DNA from: Dichotomocladium elegans
Lineage: Eukaryota; Mucoromycota; Mucoromycetes; Mucorales; Lichtheimiaceae
Assembly (NCBI GenBank): GCA_025716815.1
Contig: JAIXMN010000001.1
Coordinates: 186,001 to 250,000 of the forward strand
Length of the DNA stretch: 64,000 nt
Direction of reading: 5' to 3'
Shown: in pieces, positions 34,112 to 46,030 of the stretch
Layout: each line of letters opens with the position of its first letter
Numbering within the stretch: the stretch's first letter is position 1
The notes under the pieces: generated by a model
Told to the model about the DNA's origin: nothing
Databases searched by the model: none
Seen by the model: only the letters and a program-made list of their open reading frames with translations
Position numbers and translations under genes: made by a program

Positions 34112-37100
34112 ATGGACGACGAGACAGCAGCATCAGTATCTCAGCATTTCAGTGGCGGCATTATTTTCATCAGTTATATCATCGCAACCGTTGGCGCCCA
34201 AACAACACTCGAGTTACTCGGACGACGAACACACATTCACGGCATCCGAAACTGGTCAGGATCGGGACAACGATAATGGATGATAATCATAATAAAAGAA
34301 AGACACGCAAGTTAAATAATGATATCATTCCATAGGCTATTATTGGTGGCAGCGGCTATTGCCATGGGCGGCGTCGGTATTTGGTCGATGCATTTTGTTG
34401 GCAACAATAGCCTCTCGCTCACGTACAATGAGACTCAATACCATCTCACGTACTCGGCTGGATACACATTCGCCAGTCTTGCTGTCGCCATCGGATGTAT
34501 GTTTGTTGCTTTTGCGTTTGTCGGCGTCACCGAAGAGGCAAGAGTGTCACGCATCGTACCTAGCGGCGTGATTGCCGGTGTACGTATACCATGGGAAGGC
34601 GTGGGTTTGGGTGGGGAGAGATTGTCTTTTGCTTTTTCCCCATCACCATGAATTATTTACACATTCTCTTCTAGATTGGAATTTGTTGCATGCATTATAT
34701 TGGTAATGTTTGTTTGCGAAACTCTCCAATCCGTACAAATACACACAAACACAGACAACACGCTCGCATGCATAAAGATTACCATCAGTTATTAATTCTT
34801 TCATTTATAGGCCAATTTGCCATCGAATATTTTCACGTGCGGTACAAGATTCGCTATGTTGCAGGTGCAGCCATCATCGCTTGCGTGGCTGTGGTGACAG
34901 CCCTCTACATCTTCTTTAAACTTCGCGAGAAATGGGCAAACCGGTGGTACAAGCGCCTCGGCTCATCCTTACTGATGGGCGTTGCTGTCTGTGGTAGGAA
35001 CATGGAACACCATTTCCAGGGGAGATAATATGACCTCGTACTCAATGTTTGCTTTTTTTCCCCGGGTGGGGGGGCGCAGGAATGCACTATACGGCCATGG
35101 TGGGCACGGAATATACCGTCCGTCCGTCGGTCACCCCGGACGCAAACCCTGCTATTAGTCGTGGAGCGCTCATTGGTACCATTTCAGCTATTGTCGTAGT
35201 TGCGTGCGGGCTTTTACTATTTAGCGCCGTCAGGGCTAGCGTGGTGTACTTGCCCGCCATCTCGGGTGGAACTAGTTCCCACCGTCTGGTACTAGACGCA
35301 GTTCTCTTTGACTCGACGGGCAAAATCCTCGTGAATGTGGACGGTCGAGTACCTAGCAGGGAAATTGTACCTGATTTTGAACTAAAGGTAAAAAAAAAAA
35401 ATCCAATTTACTGGCACCGAGTCTATTTTACCCGGGGAGAAATATAAGGTATCACTAAAAATTAAAGATCATTTCCCTTTTAGAGCACGATCGGCGAATT
35501 CAATCCCAGCCACCCACTCTTTCTTCGCCTTTTCGAAGCCAGCCATGGGTGGACAAAACACGACCCGGCCGGCGACAATCGGCCCTCTGAACAATCGTCG
35601 ATTCGTACGCGTAGCCCTGAGGACCTCGCCGAGAGCGCGTTTGTGGAAGCCGCTCGCGAGCTTGCAACCGAACTCCGCTTTGGATCGCTTGCCGATCTTG
35701 GGATCCTCTTTGACGGCGTGATCAGCACAAACTCCATTTCTGCTCGCCGCAACCACTTATTCGCCGAAAACACGCAACAAAGGTGGCGCTGGTGGAAAAG
35801 GGCCGACGGTCGTCATCCCACAAAAGACCGGACATCTGCCACCATGCTCCAGAAGGCAACCCGGAGCAGACACCCGCATTCCGAACTTAAGCGGCTTTCG
35901 TCCATCAACAGCTTCGACACCTTTGAAAGTGCAGTCGCACTTGAGCATGGCCGCAGCAGCAATCACCAGCCGGAAACAAAGTGTCGTAGAATATCATTTC
36001 ATTCCTTCGCAGAAGGCTGCCACCAGAAAAAGCGATCGATGGAAGAAGGCGGACAGACCACGACCACCATCGACACAAGTTGCTCAGAAAATCGCGAACG
36101 GCCGCTTTCTGGCTCCACGGCGCGATCGTCAGATGCACACAATGCTGATCATGAAGATCGCCACGTGGCATTAGTGCGCCAGATCAGCAAGAAAGAACAA
36201 TCGCGGCTGCTAAGCCAGGGCTACCGATTTGGCGATCCTGTCTTTATCTCCAAGACAATGGGCGAGCATCTCAAGATACCCTCGGACCACATGGGTCTGT
36301 ATTTCAAAGACATGCAACTTCTCGCTCAATCCGCTACAAGCCTCCTCCGCATACAGCGAAGTGGTAGCGGCGGCGGCTCCAGCGCGGCTTCCGCAACCGT
36401 TCTTGGGCCAGCATCGCCGAATGCCAACTCGGCAGCATCCTTTGTGTCTGAGGACGGCGTAATTCCGGATAGGGCAACCAAGGGCGCTGTTTATGTTGGC
36501 CTCGCGATCTTCTTCCAGGAGGATAAGGAGAATGATCCGAACCATACCCACATTATGGTCGACAAAATGCAGCGGAATGCCTTCCCGATGGTCAAGCTTG
36601 GGTACGACGACGGTGAGATCCCGGTTCAGTTGTCACGCGCGGAGCGGAACAGCATCCTCAGCCTCGAAGGCCACACGCTCCAGAGCGTCTGCTCGGATGA
36701 GGGCCTTATTCAGTTGCCGCGTGAGAGCGACGGAAGCAGCCTGGTGGATGGTGGCGGAAAGCGACGACGACGAGAGAGCAATTCACCGACGATGGCGTCG
36801 CCAATCTCGGCAGCAGGTGATGATTCCTCTAGCAGCAGCAGTGGTGCGATCAATCGCTTTATACGGGCACTTCAGTGCTCGTCACGAGAGTTGATGGGGA
36901 AGAGCGTCTACGGCAAGCCGTTGGCGTCTCTTGCAAAGCTCCGGGGTGAAGTCCTCGATATCCCGCCCTTCTCGCTCACTCTCGGGCCCTGCCAGCTCAT
37001 TCTCTTCCGCGCATGGGTCACAAGTCCTGGCACTGTCTCGGCCATCAACCAGACCTCGCATGAGGCCACGAAATGCATCCCGACCCCGTTGTACCGCAGC

Positions 37101-37610
37101 CTGGCGTACTACATCACCGACCAAGCCGTACTTATTTACAAGGCGATGAATCTGCGAAACGTACCCGAATCGGCCTATGTGACCCAGCAGCAGGTCTATC
37201 AATCCACCGCGTCTTCCCACGCGCCTCCGCAACAGCAGCACCATCCGCTTCGTCCACCTCCTGCCTTCTCTCTTCCGCCATTACCACCACCACAGCAACA
37301 TCAACCGAATGACGAGAAAACATCCGACGATACAACCAAGCAGCCGACCAAGCGGCTCTCTGAGTTCGTCTCCCTACCTCCCCCGCCCCGCTCAAGGAAA
37401 CCAAAGATCCAGCTCCCCCCAGGCGGTGGTTTGTCCCTCGCAAGCCTCGAGGACATGGCTGAAAGAATCCGTAGAAACCCAAGTACGGCTGCAACAGCTA
37501 CTCCGTTCGCTGCCGCCGTCGAACTCCCATCCGCCATCACTATTCTGTCCACCCCTGACCGGTTCTGGTGGCTCAGTAATGTCATTGACGAAACCATGCA
37601 TGGAGGATAA
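34112..37610 (+). CDS. MHYT-domain membrane signalling protein
   Basis: Exons 34112-34254, 34336-34579, 34675-34702 (28 nt), 34811-34993, 35080-35387 and 35484-37610 give 1010 aa. The N-terminal ~270 residues contain three copies of the MHYT signature, IWSMHFVG, ICCMHYIG and CGMHYTAM. They lie at the ends of TM helices in a seven-TM bundle that is proposed to bind copper and sense O2, CO or NO in bacterial MHYT proteins. The intron positions fall at or near these signatures. A ~700-residue cytoplasmic part follows, with no bacterial GGDEF/EAL output but mixed conserved and low-complexity segments (Gly/Ser, Pro/Gln). It contains GAVYVGLAIFFQEDKEND and FSLTLGPCQLILFRAWV, which look like ordered domains. 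Confidence 0.85.
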
Positions 37611-37884
37611 ATCGTTCTTTTTCTCTCTCTCTTTCATCTGTAGCATCCCTAGTTTATTAATTCATTCGCAATCCATACAAAATGCATATATATCCTTATC
37701 TTTGTTTTTCCTTTTCCTTTCCTGCTCTGCTTTTCAATGTACTTCTCTCGAACTCTCACAATAGATATATATATACATAAATATAGGCGTATACGTTTTC
37801 CCAACCTAACCCACAACTGTTATTGTACATAATGAACCACTTGTCTTCAACACACACACACTCAAAAAAAAATTGATAACGCAG
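37611..37884. other. Intergenic, TA and CA runs
   Basis: 3' flank of the MHYT gene. It contains short TA and (CA)n tracts; the true first exon of the next gene may lie here but is not identified. Confidence 0.4.
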
Positions 37885-39076
37885 CTACAAATAGGAAAGC
37901 GCTTCCACGCCCACCCCCCACAATCTTTCATTTCATCCCGAACCGATGCCAGTGCAACGAAAAGAAGTGGTGATGCCAAGTCGGAAAGCGACGACCATTT
38001 ACGAGAACTGGAAAGTATACTCAAAGCAAGGCAAGCTGATGTTTCGGTGCAATCAGTTGAGTGGATCCACTTTTGTCATTTGTTGTTCACTCTGATAGGC
38101 AAAAAAAAAAAAAGAAAAATACTCATCACGTTGAACTTGGGGGGGAAAATGAGTATAGGCGGAAAGTCGATTGGTACATGAAACGGCAACTGGCGGTCCC
38201 AAAAGATGGAGAAGAGCGGGCGATCCAGCTGACATTTGAGGCAAAGGGCCAAGGACACCGCGAAGATGATTACATGATCGAGGATCGCGAGAATATTTGT
38301 GTGGTGTGCGGCTCCGCCAAAAGTCTTACACTGCACCATGTGGTAATAATGAAAAAGCATGGGCCAATCAATCATCTTGTTAGTGAAACGGGCATTCATT
38401 AGGTCCCATACGTCTATCGCCAATGGTTTCCGCTGATCATGAAATCGAAATCGGTACATTGGCAAAAGAATCTGTTATTTTTTTCCCCTCTTTCTCTCAC
38501 ACACGCACACGTGCATCGTTGTTTCTCTAGAGCAGAGACCTTCTCTTGGTATGCAAGAACTGTCATGATCTGTACGAACGCCAAGGAATGTGTCTGAAGA
38601 AGCAGCTCGCCTCTACTTACGATTTTCCCTTGGAGGGTAAAGGCTGGATCCGTGTGCCTAAAAACGGAAATGCTCGAAAGGCAGCCTCTGCGCTCGTACG
38701 CGCACATGCCAAAATCCCGCCAGCGCGTATAGAGGTGCTTCGTAAGACTGTCGAAGATTTCTGGGACGAGAAAAAGTCGGAGGGATCAGCCATAGACGAT
38801 AGTGGGACGACTTGGAAGGATCTGACATGGGACCAGGTGCTCACTCTTTGCTGCGACCTCGAAGATGCAATCCGAGGACCGGATTTTGTCGAGCATGGAG
38901 AGGGTGTCGTGAAGCGGTTGATGGCAGAAAGACGCATTGATCATCAGGGCAAGGAACGCTGGCCAGCGCTGGAAAACTTTATTAAGCTCTGGCGGCAACA
39001 TTTCCTGGATCATGCCAAACCAAATCACTTGAGCAGCAAATGGTCAGTCGATAGCGAAATCTACAATAATGACTAA
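37885..39076 (+). CDS. Zinc/HNH-like domain protein related to the EXD2 C-terminal region
   Basis: Recognised exons are about 37885-37966, 38159-38342, 38403-38453 and 38531-39076. In order they give NRCQCNEKK/RKVDWYMKRQLAV, IQLTFEAKGQG, ENICVVCGSAKSLTLHHV/VPYVYRQWFPLIMKS, then SSRDLLLVCKNCHDLYE. This is the CxC..K..WYL / CxxCG..HHxVPxxYR..FP / SHDxxLLCxxCH pattern found after the exonuclease domain in EXD2 and in free-standing plant proteins. It looks like a zinc-bound treble-clef or HNH-like module. The exonuclease domain itself is absent here. The C-terminal ~170 residues are helical. The start is not found: the frame upstream has no ATG, so a further 5' exon is likely. A nucleic-acid-binding role is inferred. 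Confidence 0.6.
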
Positions 39077-39883
39077 AAGAATTTCTCCCTTGTCATATGG
39101 AGTCGTCCGCAATCCGATGTGAGAACGGGAGTTCGTCTACTCTCAAGGCGGTACGTATCTCCATCCACACACCAGGAGCAGAGGAACCGCAAAAACCCAT
39201 CTTCCACAGTCTGCTACAAAGCAAGAATGTATATTGCTGAGGGAAGCAAAGGGCTTATACATAACACTAGAGACCTCTTTGCTCGTAAATAGACAGGATT
39301 CTGGCTACCCCCCGTTATCTTCATTCATATTCCGAAACATGGCAGGGTTATGGTGATGACCAAGGGGTAGGAAATATGCACGTACGCCACCCATGTATGC
39401 CAGACTACAGCTTATACTGTGGTTTCTTCATGTTTCTTGTGTAATCAGAGTGGAAATCAGCAATTCATTCCTCTTACAGAAAAGAACCCGCAATACAGTG
39501 AAGTTGTTCCATCGTACATATCTGCAGCACAAAAGCGGATACATGCCGGGTACGCTCTGTGTGGCGCATCAGTGACATGATCATCTGCTATCCGCGCCGA
39601 AGTCTCAAGATCTCCATGCATAATGCAGTGTAGGGAAATGGAAATACTGTAGACCCCGAGAATATGTATGTTGAATACCAAAAATTCTTATAGCAGCGAA
39701 GTGGGGGAGAAAAAGTATGTCGCATACCCGTCTGCAGCACCTGGGCTGGGTTGGGCAGGGCAGGGCAAGGCAAGGCATAATTTCTATATATATATATATA
39801 TAAGCGATCTCTAAGATGGAGAAATGCAAAAAAAAAAAAAAAAACCACCAAGAAGATCATCTTTTTTTTTTTGACGAATCAAC
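39077..39883. other. Intergenic, promoter of oxidase gene
   Basis: Contains a G/C-rich direct-repeat patch (GGGCAGGGCAGGGCAAGGCAA, 39754-39774), a TA microsatellite (39785-39802) and long A and T homopolymers just before the ATG. No gene supported. Confidence 0.55.
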
Positions 39884-42435
39884 ATGACGAGAGCTCTCCC
39901 ACTTCTTTTGGTTCTTGCGGCCGCGCTGCTTCGGCACATGGCTCGTTCTGCTAGTGTTGCGGGTATCGACACATCCATACGACTGCTACCCATTACGGTC
40001 GATGAAGAGGACCTCTGCGCGGACTCGCTGGTGAATTTTTATGTTGACTACGGCAGCCATGACTCCTTCTGCAAGGATGTGATTGACCACGGAGGCACCC
40101 GCTTGGCATTCGGTTTTGGCGATTGCCATAGCGAACGGATTCAGACGGCCATTGGCTCCGCGGATCTGGTGGTGGTGGCGCGTAAAGGAAAGAACGCTTG
40201 GCCTACCAAGTTTGTGTGGGCCATTCCTGCGGATGCACGAGAAGAAGGGTGTCTATTAGCAACCGACCATCGGGGATACCTCGTTGCCAAGAGCAGATCA
40301 CTTGTTATTCACCGAAGGCGAATGAGCAAGCGCGGACATCCCGAGCTGGGAAACATGCACTTTGATGCTGTGCAATTCCACAAGACTCAAATGACCAAAC
40401 GCGACAGGATTCATGCAAGTGATAAGTCAGAATGTAAGTATCCATGCCGCCGCCCCCAACCCCCACCCACCCGAGTATAATTAAAAAGCGTGCGAATCAT
40501 GTTTGCATACAGCTATTGGTATTGTGGGAGCCGGTATGTCCGGCCTGTTCAGCGCGTTGCTCCTTGAACAGGCAGGTGTGCATAACTATCAGATTTTGGA
40601 GGCCAGTAACCGGCTCGGTGGGCAAGTACTTGCTTTTTTTTGGGGGGTATCGAAAGCCGAAGTGACATGAGTCTTAACGTCAAAAAAAAAAAACTAAAGG
40701 CGAGTCCATACCGTCTATTTTGAGAATGGAACGACTTCATTGTATGGCCGCAAGAACTCGACAACATACCAAGAAATGGGTAAAATCAATATGTAGTGCA
40801 AGGAAAGCCAAGGAAAAGCCTTTTTCGAATACCATTCATTTTCTTGATAGGTCCAATGCGTTTACCAGTTCAATGGACACTCAACAACAAAACGCTCCCT
40901 ATCAAAGACCACGAGATCGTGTTCCTCATGGCAAAAGAGCTGAATCAACTCAACCACAATAATGAGGACTACAAAATCGACTTTATAGAATGGATCCAAT
41001 CGAGCAACAAGTGAGTAAGCAGTCTTCCTTTCTGCCACATGCTTAATTTTTTATAAATGCATTAGCAATTTGGTGTACAAGAACAAAGTCAGACTCTCGA
41101 ATGGCAAGGTACCTACAAAGGGCGATATTGCTGCAAATCCATCCCTTATGAACGATCGCGTGGGGGTCATAGAAGACCAAATTGCACAAGCGTACAAACC
41201 CTTTACTACGCCAGAGTGGTTTGAACTCATGAGCAAAGATCTGTATGCTGCACACGATGTACGTAGGTCTCCCGGATGTCCTCAAGTGCTATATATATAC
41301 GTATGCTGAACCAAGAAGCCTGTTATATAGAGAGCCATCCGAGAGGGCTATGATGATTGGTCCGAATGGGGATGGATTCACAACAAGCTAGGATTGAGCT
41401 TGAATGCAACCGATTTCGCCACAGGGCTAGACGCAGGCAATATCTGGGAAGCCATGTACAACGTGTTCGTCTTTAGCGCTACTGCCTGGCGCACCGTTCA
41501 GGGCGGCATGACGCGCCTGGCGCATGCCTACGAACCTTTGGTTGGCAACAAGGTCCAATTTGGCATCCGCGTTGGGAAAATCGGCTTTGAGGACAACGAA
41601 AAGATCTCGGTCCAGTGGAAGGAGGATCCATACGCGGATACATTCAAGCACAAGATGTACGATAACGTCATTATCTCTGTTCCGTTTTCGCTTGTTCGCT
41701 CATGGCATTTGCCAGGTAAAGAAAAGGATGGGTGGAGGGGATCGCCTGTGCAGTCCCCTCCCCCTCTCCCTATTCCGCGCAAGATGTCACGAATGCTGTG
41801 CAGTGGGCACTAAAGATGATACATTACTAGATCTCCCGTACACCCTCAACCAGGCAATCCATAACCTGGACTACAGACCAGCCTGCAAGGTATCGCTGGA
41901 ATTCAAGACCCGATTCTGGGAGAAGTATGAGCGACCGATCCTTGGCGGCTGTGATGACACCGATCTGCTTTCAAGGAATATCTGCTACCCGAGTAACAAC
42001 CTGGGCTCGGATGGTCCAGGAGTGATGTTGGCCAGCTATGTATCGGGCAGGCCCGGTGCTCTATTTGATGCAATGACAGAAGAGCAGCATGTGGCGCGCG
42101 TTCTTGAGGACATAAAGGAGCTTCATGGGACCGATGTGGTGAACGAGCAGTATACTGGCGTCTACAATAGGCTTTGCTGGTCTCTGGATCCCTTCCAAGC
42201 GGGTGGATGGGTAGACGCTCAAGCTGGCGCGCACAAACTCTACATGCCTTCCTACTTTGAAATGACGAATGGTCTTGTGTTTGTCGGTGAACATACCGAC
42301 ATCAAGGAAGCCTGGATATCGGCTGCGCTCGAATCGGCCATCCGCGGCGTGGTGATGACACTCGTCGACCGGGGCCATATCAAGGAGGCCAAAGCCATTG
42401 TCAAGAAATGGGACGCAAAATGGATGAAGATTTAA
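39884..42435 (+). CDS. Secreted L-amino-acid-oxidase-like flavoprotein
   Basis: Exons 39884-40433, 40513-40621, 40700-40779, 40851-41010, 41066-41258, 41331-41715 and 41831-42435 give 693 aa. Residues 1-23 are a signal peptide (MTRALPLLLVLAAALLRHMA). FAD dinucleotide-binding motif GIVGAGMSGLFSALLLEQAG starts near residue 185, then LGGRVHTVYF and GPMRLP, the usual amine-oxidase order. The C-terminal flavin-contact segment is GLVFVGEHTDIKEAWISAALESAIRG. The family oxidises L-amino acids to keto acids, NH3 and H2O2. The ~160 residues between signal and FAD motif are unusually long for the family and not recognised. The intron after exon 2 has a GC donor (GGTGG|gcaagt), required to rebuild LGGRVH. 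Confidence 0.85.
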
Positions 42436-42657
42436 AACTTCATTTCGTGGGTTCGGTCTGCCTTTAAGTATTTTACGTTATCACCTCGAACTGCAATGTT
42501 CTTGCACTGCATACCTATCGCTTCAAATTTACGCTTCTGATACTCCAGCCTGACCTAAAAGACTGTAGCCGAGCATTTTCGGATAAAATTATATGAATTC
42601 ATTGTACGTACCCAATGTCTTGGGTGGGTGGGGACAGGGTCTTCTATACCCAGGGGA

Positions 42658-45639
42658 ATGGGGGAGGGTAGTGAAGGATTCGCCCGCGGAAATATTGTTT
42701 CATGCATTGACCCCACACAACAATCGCAAGCGGACTTTAAAGAATGTCCGAACACATTGCCCAAAACGGTAAGGTTGGCTATTCTTCCTCTCTTTCCTCT
42801 CCCCCATTCTCAACCCGCTCTACGTTCCTACTACTCCCATTATTATGATGCAGTCCTTCATAAAGTCTGTGGGTCTTGCTCCGCTCGATGCATATGTAGA
42901 GCCTCGCATTTCCATTGGAAATGCCGTGCCCGACCGCGAAATATCCACCGGCAACTTTAGCATCCAAGTCGACGCCGAAGCTCGCGCTTTGATCATCAAG
43001 AACAACAAAGGCCGGGTCATATGGAAATGTACGTACACTATGAGATAGAAAACAAGAGTACGTGGACTAACAAGCAAATACACACGTTGCGTCCGCCCAC
43101 CCACCTTCTCAGCTCTCCACAACCTTCCCTTTCTGTCCTCCAGCCTCGGGACGGATGAAATGACAACGGCTCCGTACAACGATGCGTTGTACAAAATCAC
43201 CGAGCATGACGAGCACCCAACCCGACTTCAGACCATCACCCGCATTGAAACATCACTAGCAAATAAAAACCAAGTCCGGATCATGGGAGGATTGGGGACG
43301 AAAATCGTACCGCCTACTCATCTGAACTACGAGTTTGTCTTGACCGAGCTTTCACCCACCCAGCTTGAGTTTTCGGCCAATATCCTGAACCGGGACCCGG
43401 CCATGAAAGATTATAGGCGTCTGATGATCACTTTTGAGAGTCGAAAGGAGGAAGACTTTTATGGATTTGGAGAACAGTTCTACTATGGCTCACTCAAGGG
43501 CCATAAGGTGCCCATATTGGTCAGGTAAAAAGAAGAGAGAAACCTGTATGTGCCTAGGCAAAACTCCAATTTTTTTTTTTTTTTAAAAAAAACAGGGAGC
43601 GTGGCCATGGCCGGGGCGGTCCTCTGGTATGTACACCAGGCGATGCGGAACAACCGGGTATGTTTATTCATCGTATGGGTCACATAGCAAGCGACGTTTT
43701 TTAGTTCAGCAGCTAGCTTCGTGGAAGGCTACTTTAGTGGAGATGATGGCTATTGCAGCTCGACGATTTCAGTGCCGCAATATGTCACGACCGACAAACG
43801 CTGCTTATTCTTAGAGACGTCCGAGTACACGAGCTTCAATCTTTGTGAACCTGACCGTGTCACCATCCGCGTCGAAAACAGTCAAGTGAAAGGTACGAAC
43901 ACACAAAATGTACTGTGCAGGTGGTTTGCCCTAAAACTTACGACGACGACGACGACGGATGATGGATTCTAGGTCGTATTATAGATGGCGAGAGTATGCT
44001 CGACCTCCTTACGGAGTACACATCCTACTGTGGCCGGATGAAGCCGCTGCCTGATTGGATTAACGAAGGCGTTGTGGCTGGAATCCAGGGCGGCAGCAAC
44101 AAGGTGCGCGAGGTCGTGCGTGAGCTCAAACGGCATGGAGTACCGCTGGCGGCGGTGTGGATTACGGATTGGACGGGACAGCGTGAGCAGCAATTGACAA
44201 AGAACGTAACACTCCGGCGGCTATGGTGGAACTGGGAACCGGATGCCGTATCGTATCCGGATTGGAGCAGCCTTGTCCAGGAGCTAGGCACGGATCAGAA
44301 CATACGCACGCTGAGCTATATAACCCCGTTACTCGTCAGCAAGCCGGGTGCTCGCCGCGATCTCTATCGGGAGGCGGCAGAGAGGCAGTTTATGGTACGA
44401 GCCCCGACCTTGGGGCCCTATGTCGTCGAGTGTGGCGGATTGCAAGCGGGCATGATCGATCTCACCAATCCAGATGCATGGGCGTGGTTCAAGGAGGTGC
44501 TCAAAGAGCATGTCTGGAAGGATGGAATTTCTGGTAGGAAGTAGATTGCGGGTTGCGGACAAGGAAAGAATTAACGCGATTTTCCCAAGGGATGATGGTC
44601 GATTACGGCGAAGAGTTGCCGTACGACATGCGCAAAATAATGCTCAAGGATAACAAGCCTTCGAGCACATACCACAATCTGTATCCGGAAATGTGGGCCC
44701 AGTTACACCGTGAGGTCATTCAGGAACTCACACTTCCCGAGGACGATGCGGTTATCTTTTTCCGAGCGGGCTTCACGCGGTCGCCACGACATGCATCCTT
44801 ATTCTGGACAGGAGACCATAACGTCTCGTGGGATATGAGCGACGGCCTCAAGGGTGCCCTGGCTGGAATGCTCTCGGGCGGCTTCTCAGGCTTCACACTA
44901 AATCATTCGGATGTTGGTGGATACAACACCATCGAGGGACAACTCAAGGGTGCGAGCATGCAACGGTCCCGCGAGCTTCTCTATAGGTGGATGGAGCTCG
45001 GCGCTTTTTCAGCCGTGTTCCGAACCCATGAAGGTATATTATTACATATAGGTTTCCTCGCTTTCGCCGTCTGATTCTGATGATCAGTTTATGAAAAGGA
45101 ATCCTCCCTGAGAGAAATGCACAATTCTACGAGAATGATGGTAGTATATTTTGGTTGTTGCTATGGTTGTCCAGTTTTAATTTGGACAAAACAACGCTAC
45201 AGATACATACGCGCACTTTGGCCATATGGCCAGACTCTATGTAGCGCTGGCGCCGTACAGGAAGCATCTCATGTCCGAGGCACATGAAAAAGGATGGCCT
45301 TTGATGCGCCACCTTGTTCTCTATTATCCCTCGGATCCTGTTGCGCAGGAGGTCGGCCACCAACAGTTTCTCTTTGGGGCCCACGTGATGGTCGCGCCTA
45401 CGCTGTCACCCGCGACAACCTATGTCAAGGTGTATTTCCCACGCGAGGGACGGGACGTGACATGGCGCCACATCTGGACAGGCAAGTATTTTGAAGGAAA
45501 CGGAACCTACAAAACCGTGGACACGCCGCTGGGTCAACCTGCCGTGTTTATCAAAGAGCCACGCCAGGACAACGGCCTGCTCAACAACCTTGTCGACTTT
45601 GCCAATGCTAACGCAACATATACAACGACCTTGAAATAA
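42658..45639 (+). CDS. GH31 sulfoquinovosidase-like glycoside hydrolase
   Basis: Nine exons, 42658-42768, 42854-43028, 43113-43524, 43596-43657, 43710-43892, 43973-44533, 44590-45033, 45099-45140 and 45203-45639, give 808 aa with consistent phases. Signature pieces are DFYGFGEQ, RERGHGRGGP (compare SEQGxGRG of sulfoquinovosidases), WITDWTGQR...RRLWWNW, GMMVDYGEELP (nucleophile Asp), FRAGFTRSPRHASLFWTGDHNV (acid/base Asp) and NHSDVGGYNT. By recalled YihQ numbering the sulfonate-binding R301, W304 and Y508 appear kept (RRLWW, GGYNT) while Q288 aligns with Thr (WITDW). The enzyme should cleave alpha-glycosides, perhaps of sulfoquinovose from plant sulfolipid. No signal peptide in this model, so it may be intracellular or lack a 5' exon. 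Confidence 0.82.
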
Positions 45640-45698
45640 AAGAAAAAAAAAAGATCTGTACATTTTTATTCTCTTGTATACAATCTAGGACGGCACAG

Positions 45699-46030
45699 CT
45701 ACTTGAGGGACTTTTTCAGCTCGTCAAGGTCTTTCTTGAGTGATGCATTCACTTTCTGCTGTTCTTCAAGGGCCTCACGGAGCGCCTTAATCTTCTCGGC
45801 ATCCTAGATATAGATATGCCCATAAGAAAAAAAAAGAAAAAGTGGCATAAGGAAAAAAAAAAAAAACTTACATGCGTGCGAGCCCACTGGTTCTCGACCG
45901 CTTTTTCTTTGTCGCTGAAGCTACCGCGTGCAGATGCAGTGGCGCCTGCGGTGCCGCTCAGGTTGCTTTCGGAATAAAATCTCCGAGAGCAAGGAGAAGC
46001 GAGCGTACGGCGCATGAGATGACGGAGCAT
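45699..46030 (-). CDS. Mitochondrial ATPase inhibitor (IF1 family)
   Basis: Two exons, 46030-45872 and 45803-45699, phase 0, give 87 aa. The N-terminus MLRHLMRRTLASPCSRRFYS is a mitochondrial targeting sequence. It is followed by the Gly/Ala linker and SFSDKEKAVENQWARTH, the inhibitory segment (F-x-x-[KR]E-x-A-x-E-x-x-[WY]). The helix DAEKIKALREALEEQQKVNASLKKDLDELKKSLK forms the dimerising coiled coil. It should block ATP hydrolysis by F1Fo synthase at low matrix pH. Length and composition are normal for fungi. Confidence 0.88.

Noticed and set aside
42628..42657. Upstream GTG start for the GH31 gene
   Set aside because: Eukaryotic initiation at GTG is unlikely; the in-frame ATG at 42658 was used, with a warning that a 5' exon may be missing.
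43627..43709. Earlier donor (CTCTG|gtatgt) in GH31 exon 4
   Set aside because: It leads to a stop or wrong frame; the donor at 43658 with acceptor cag at 43709 keeps phase and the conserved region.
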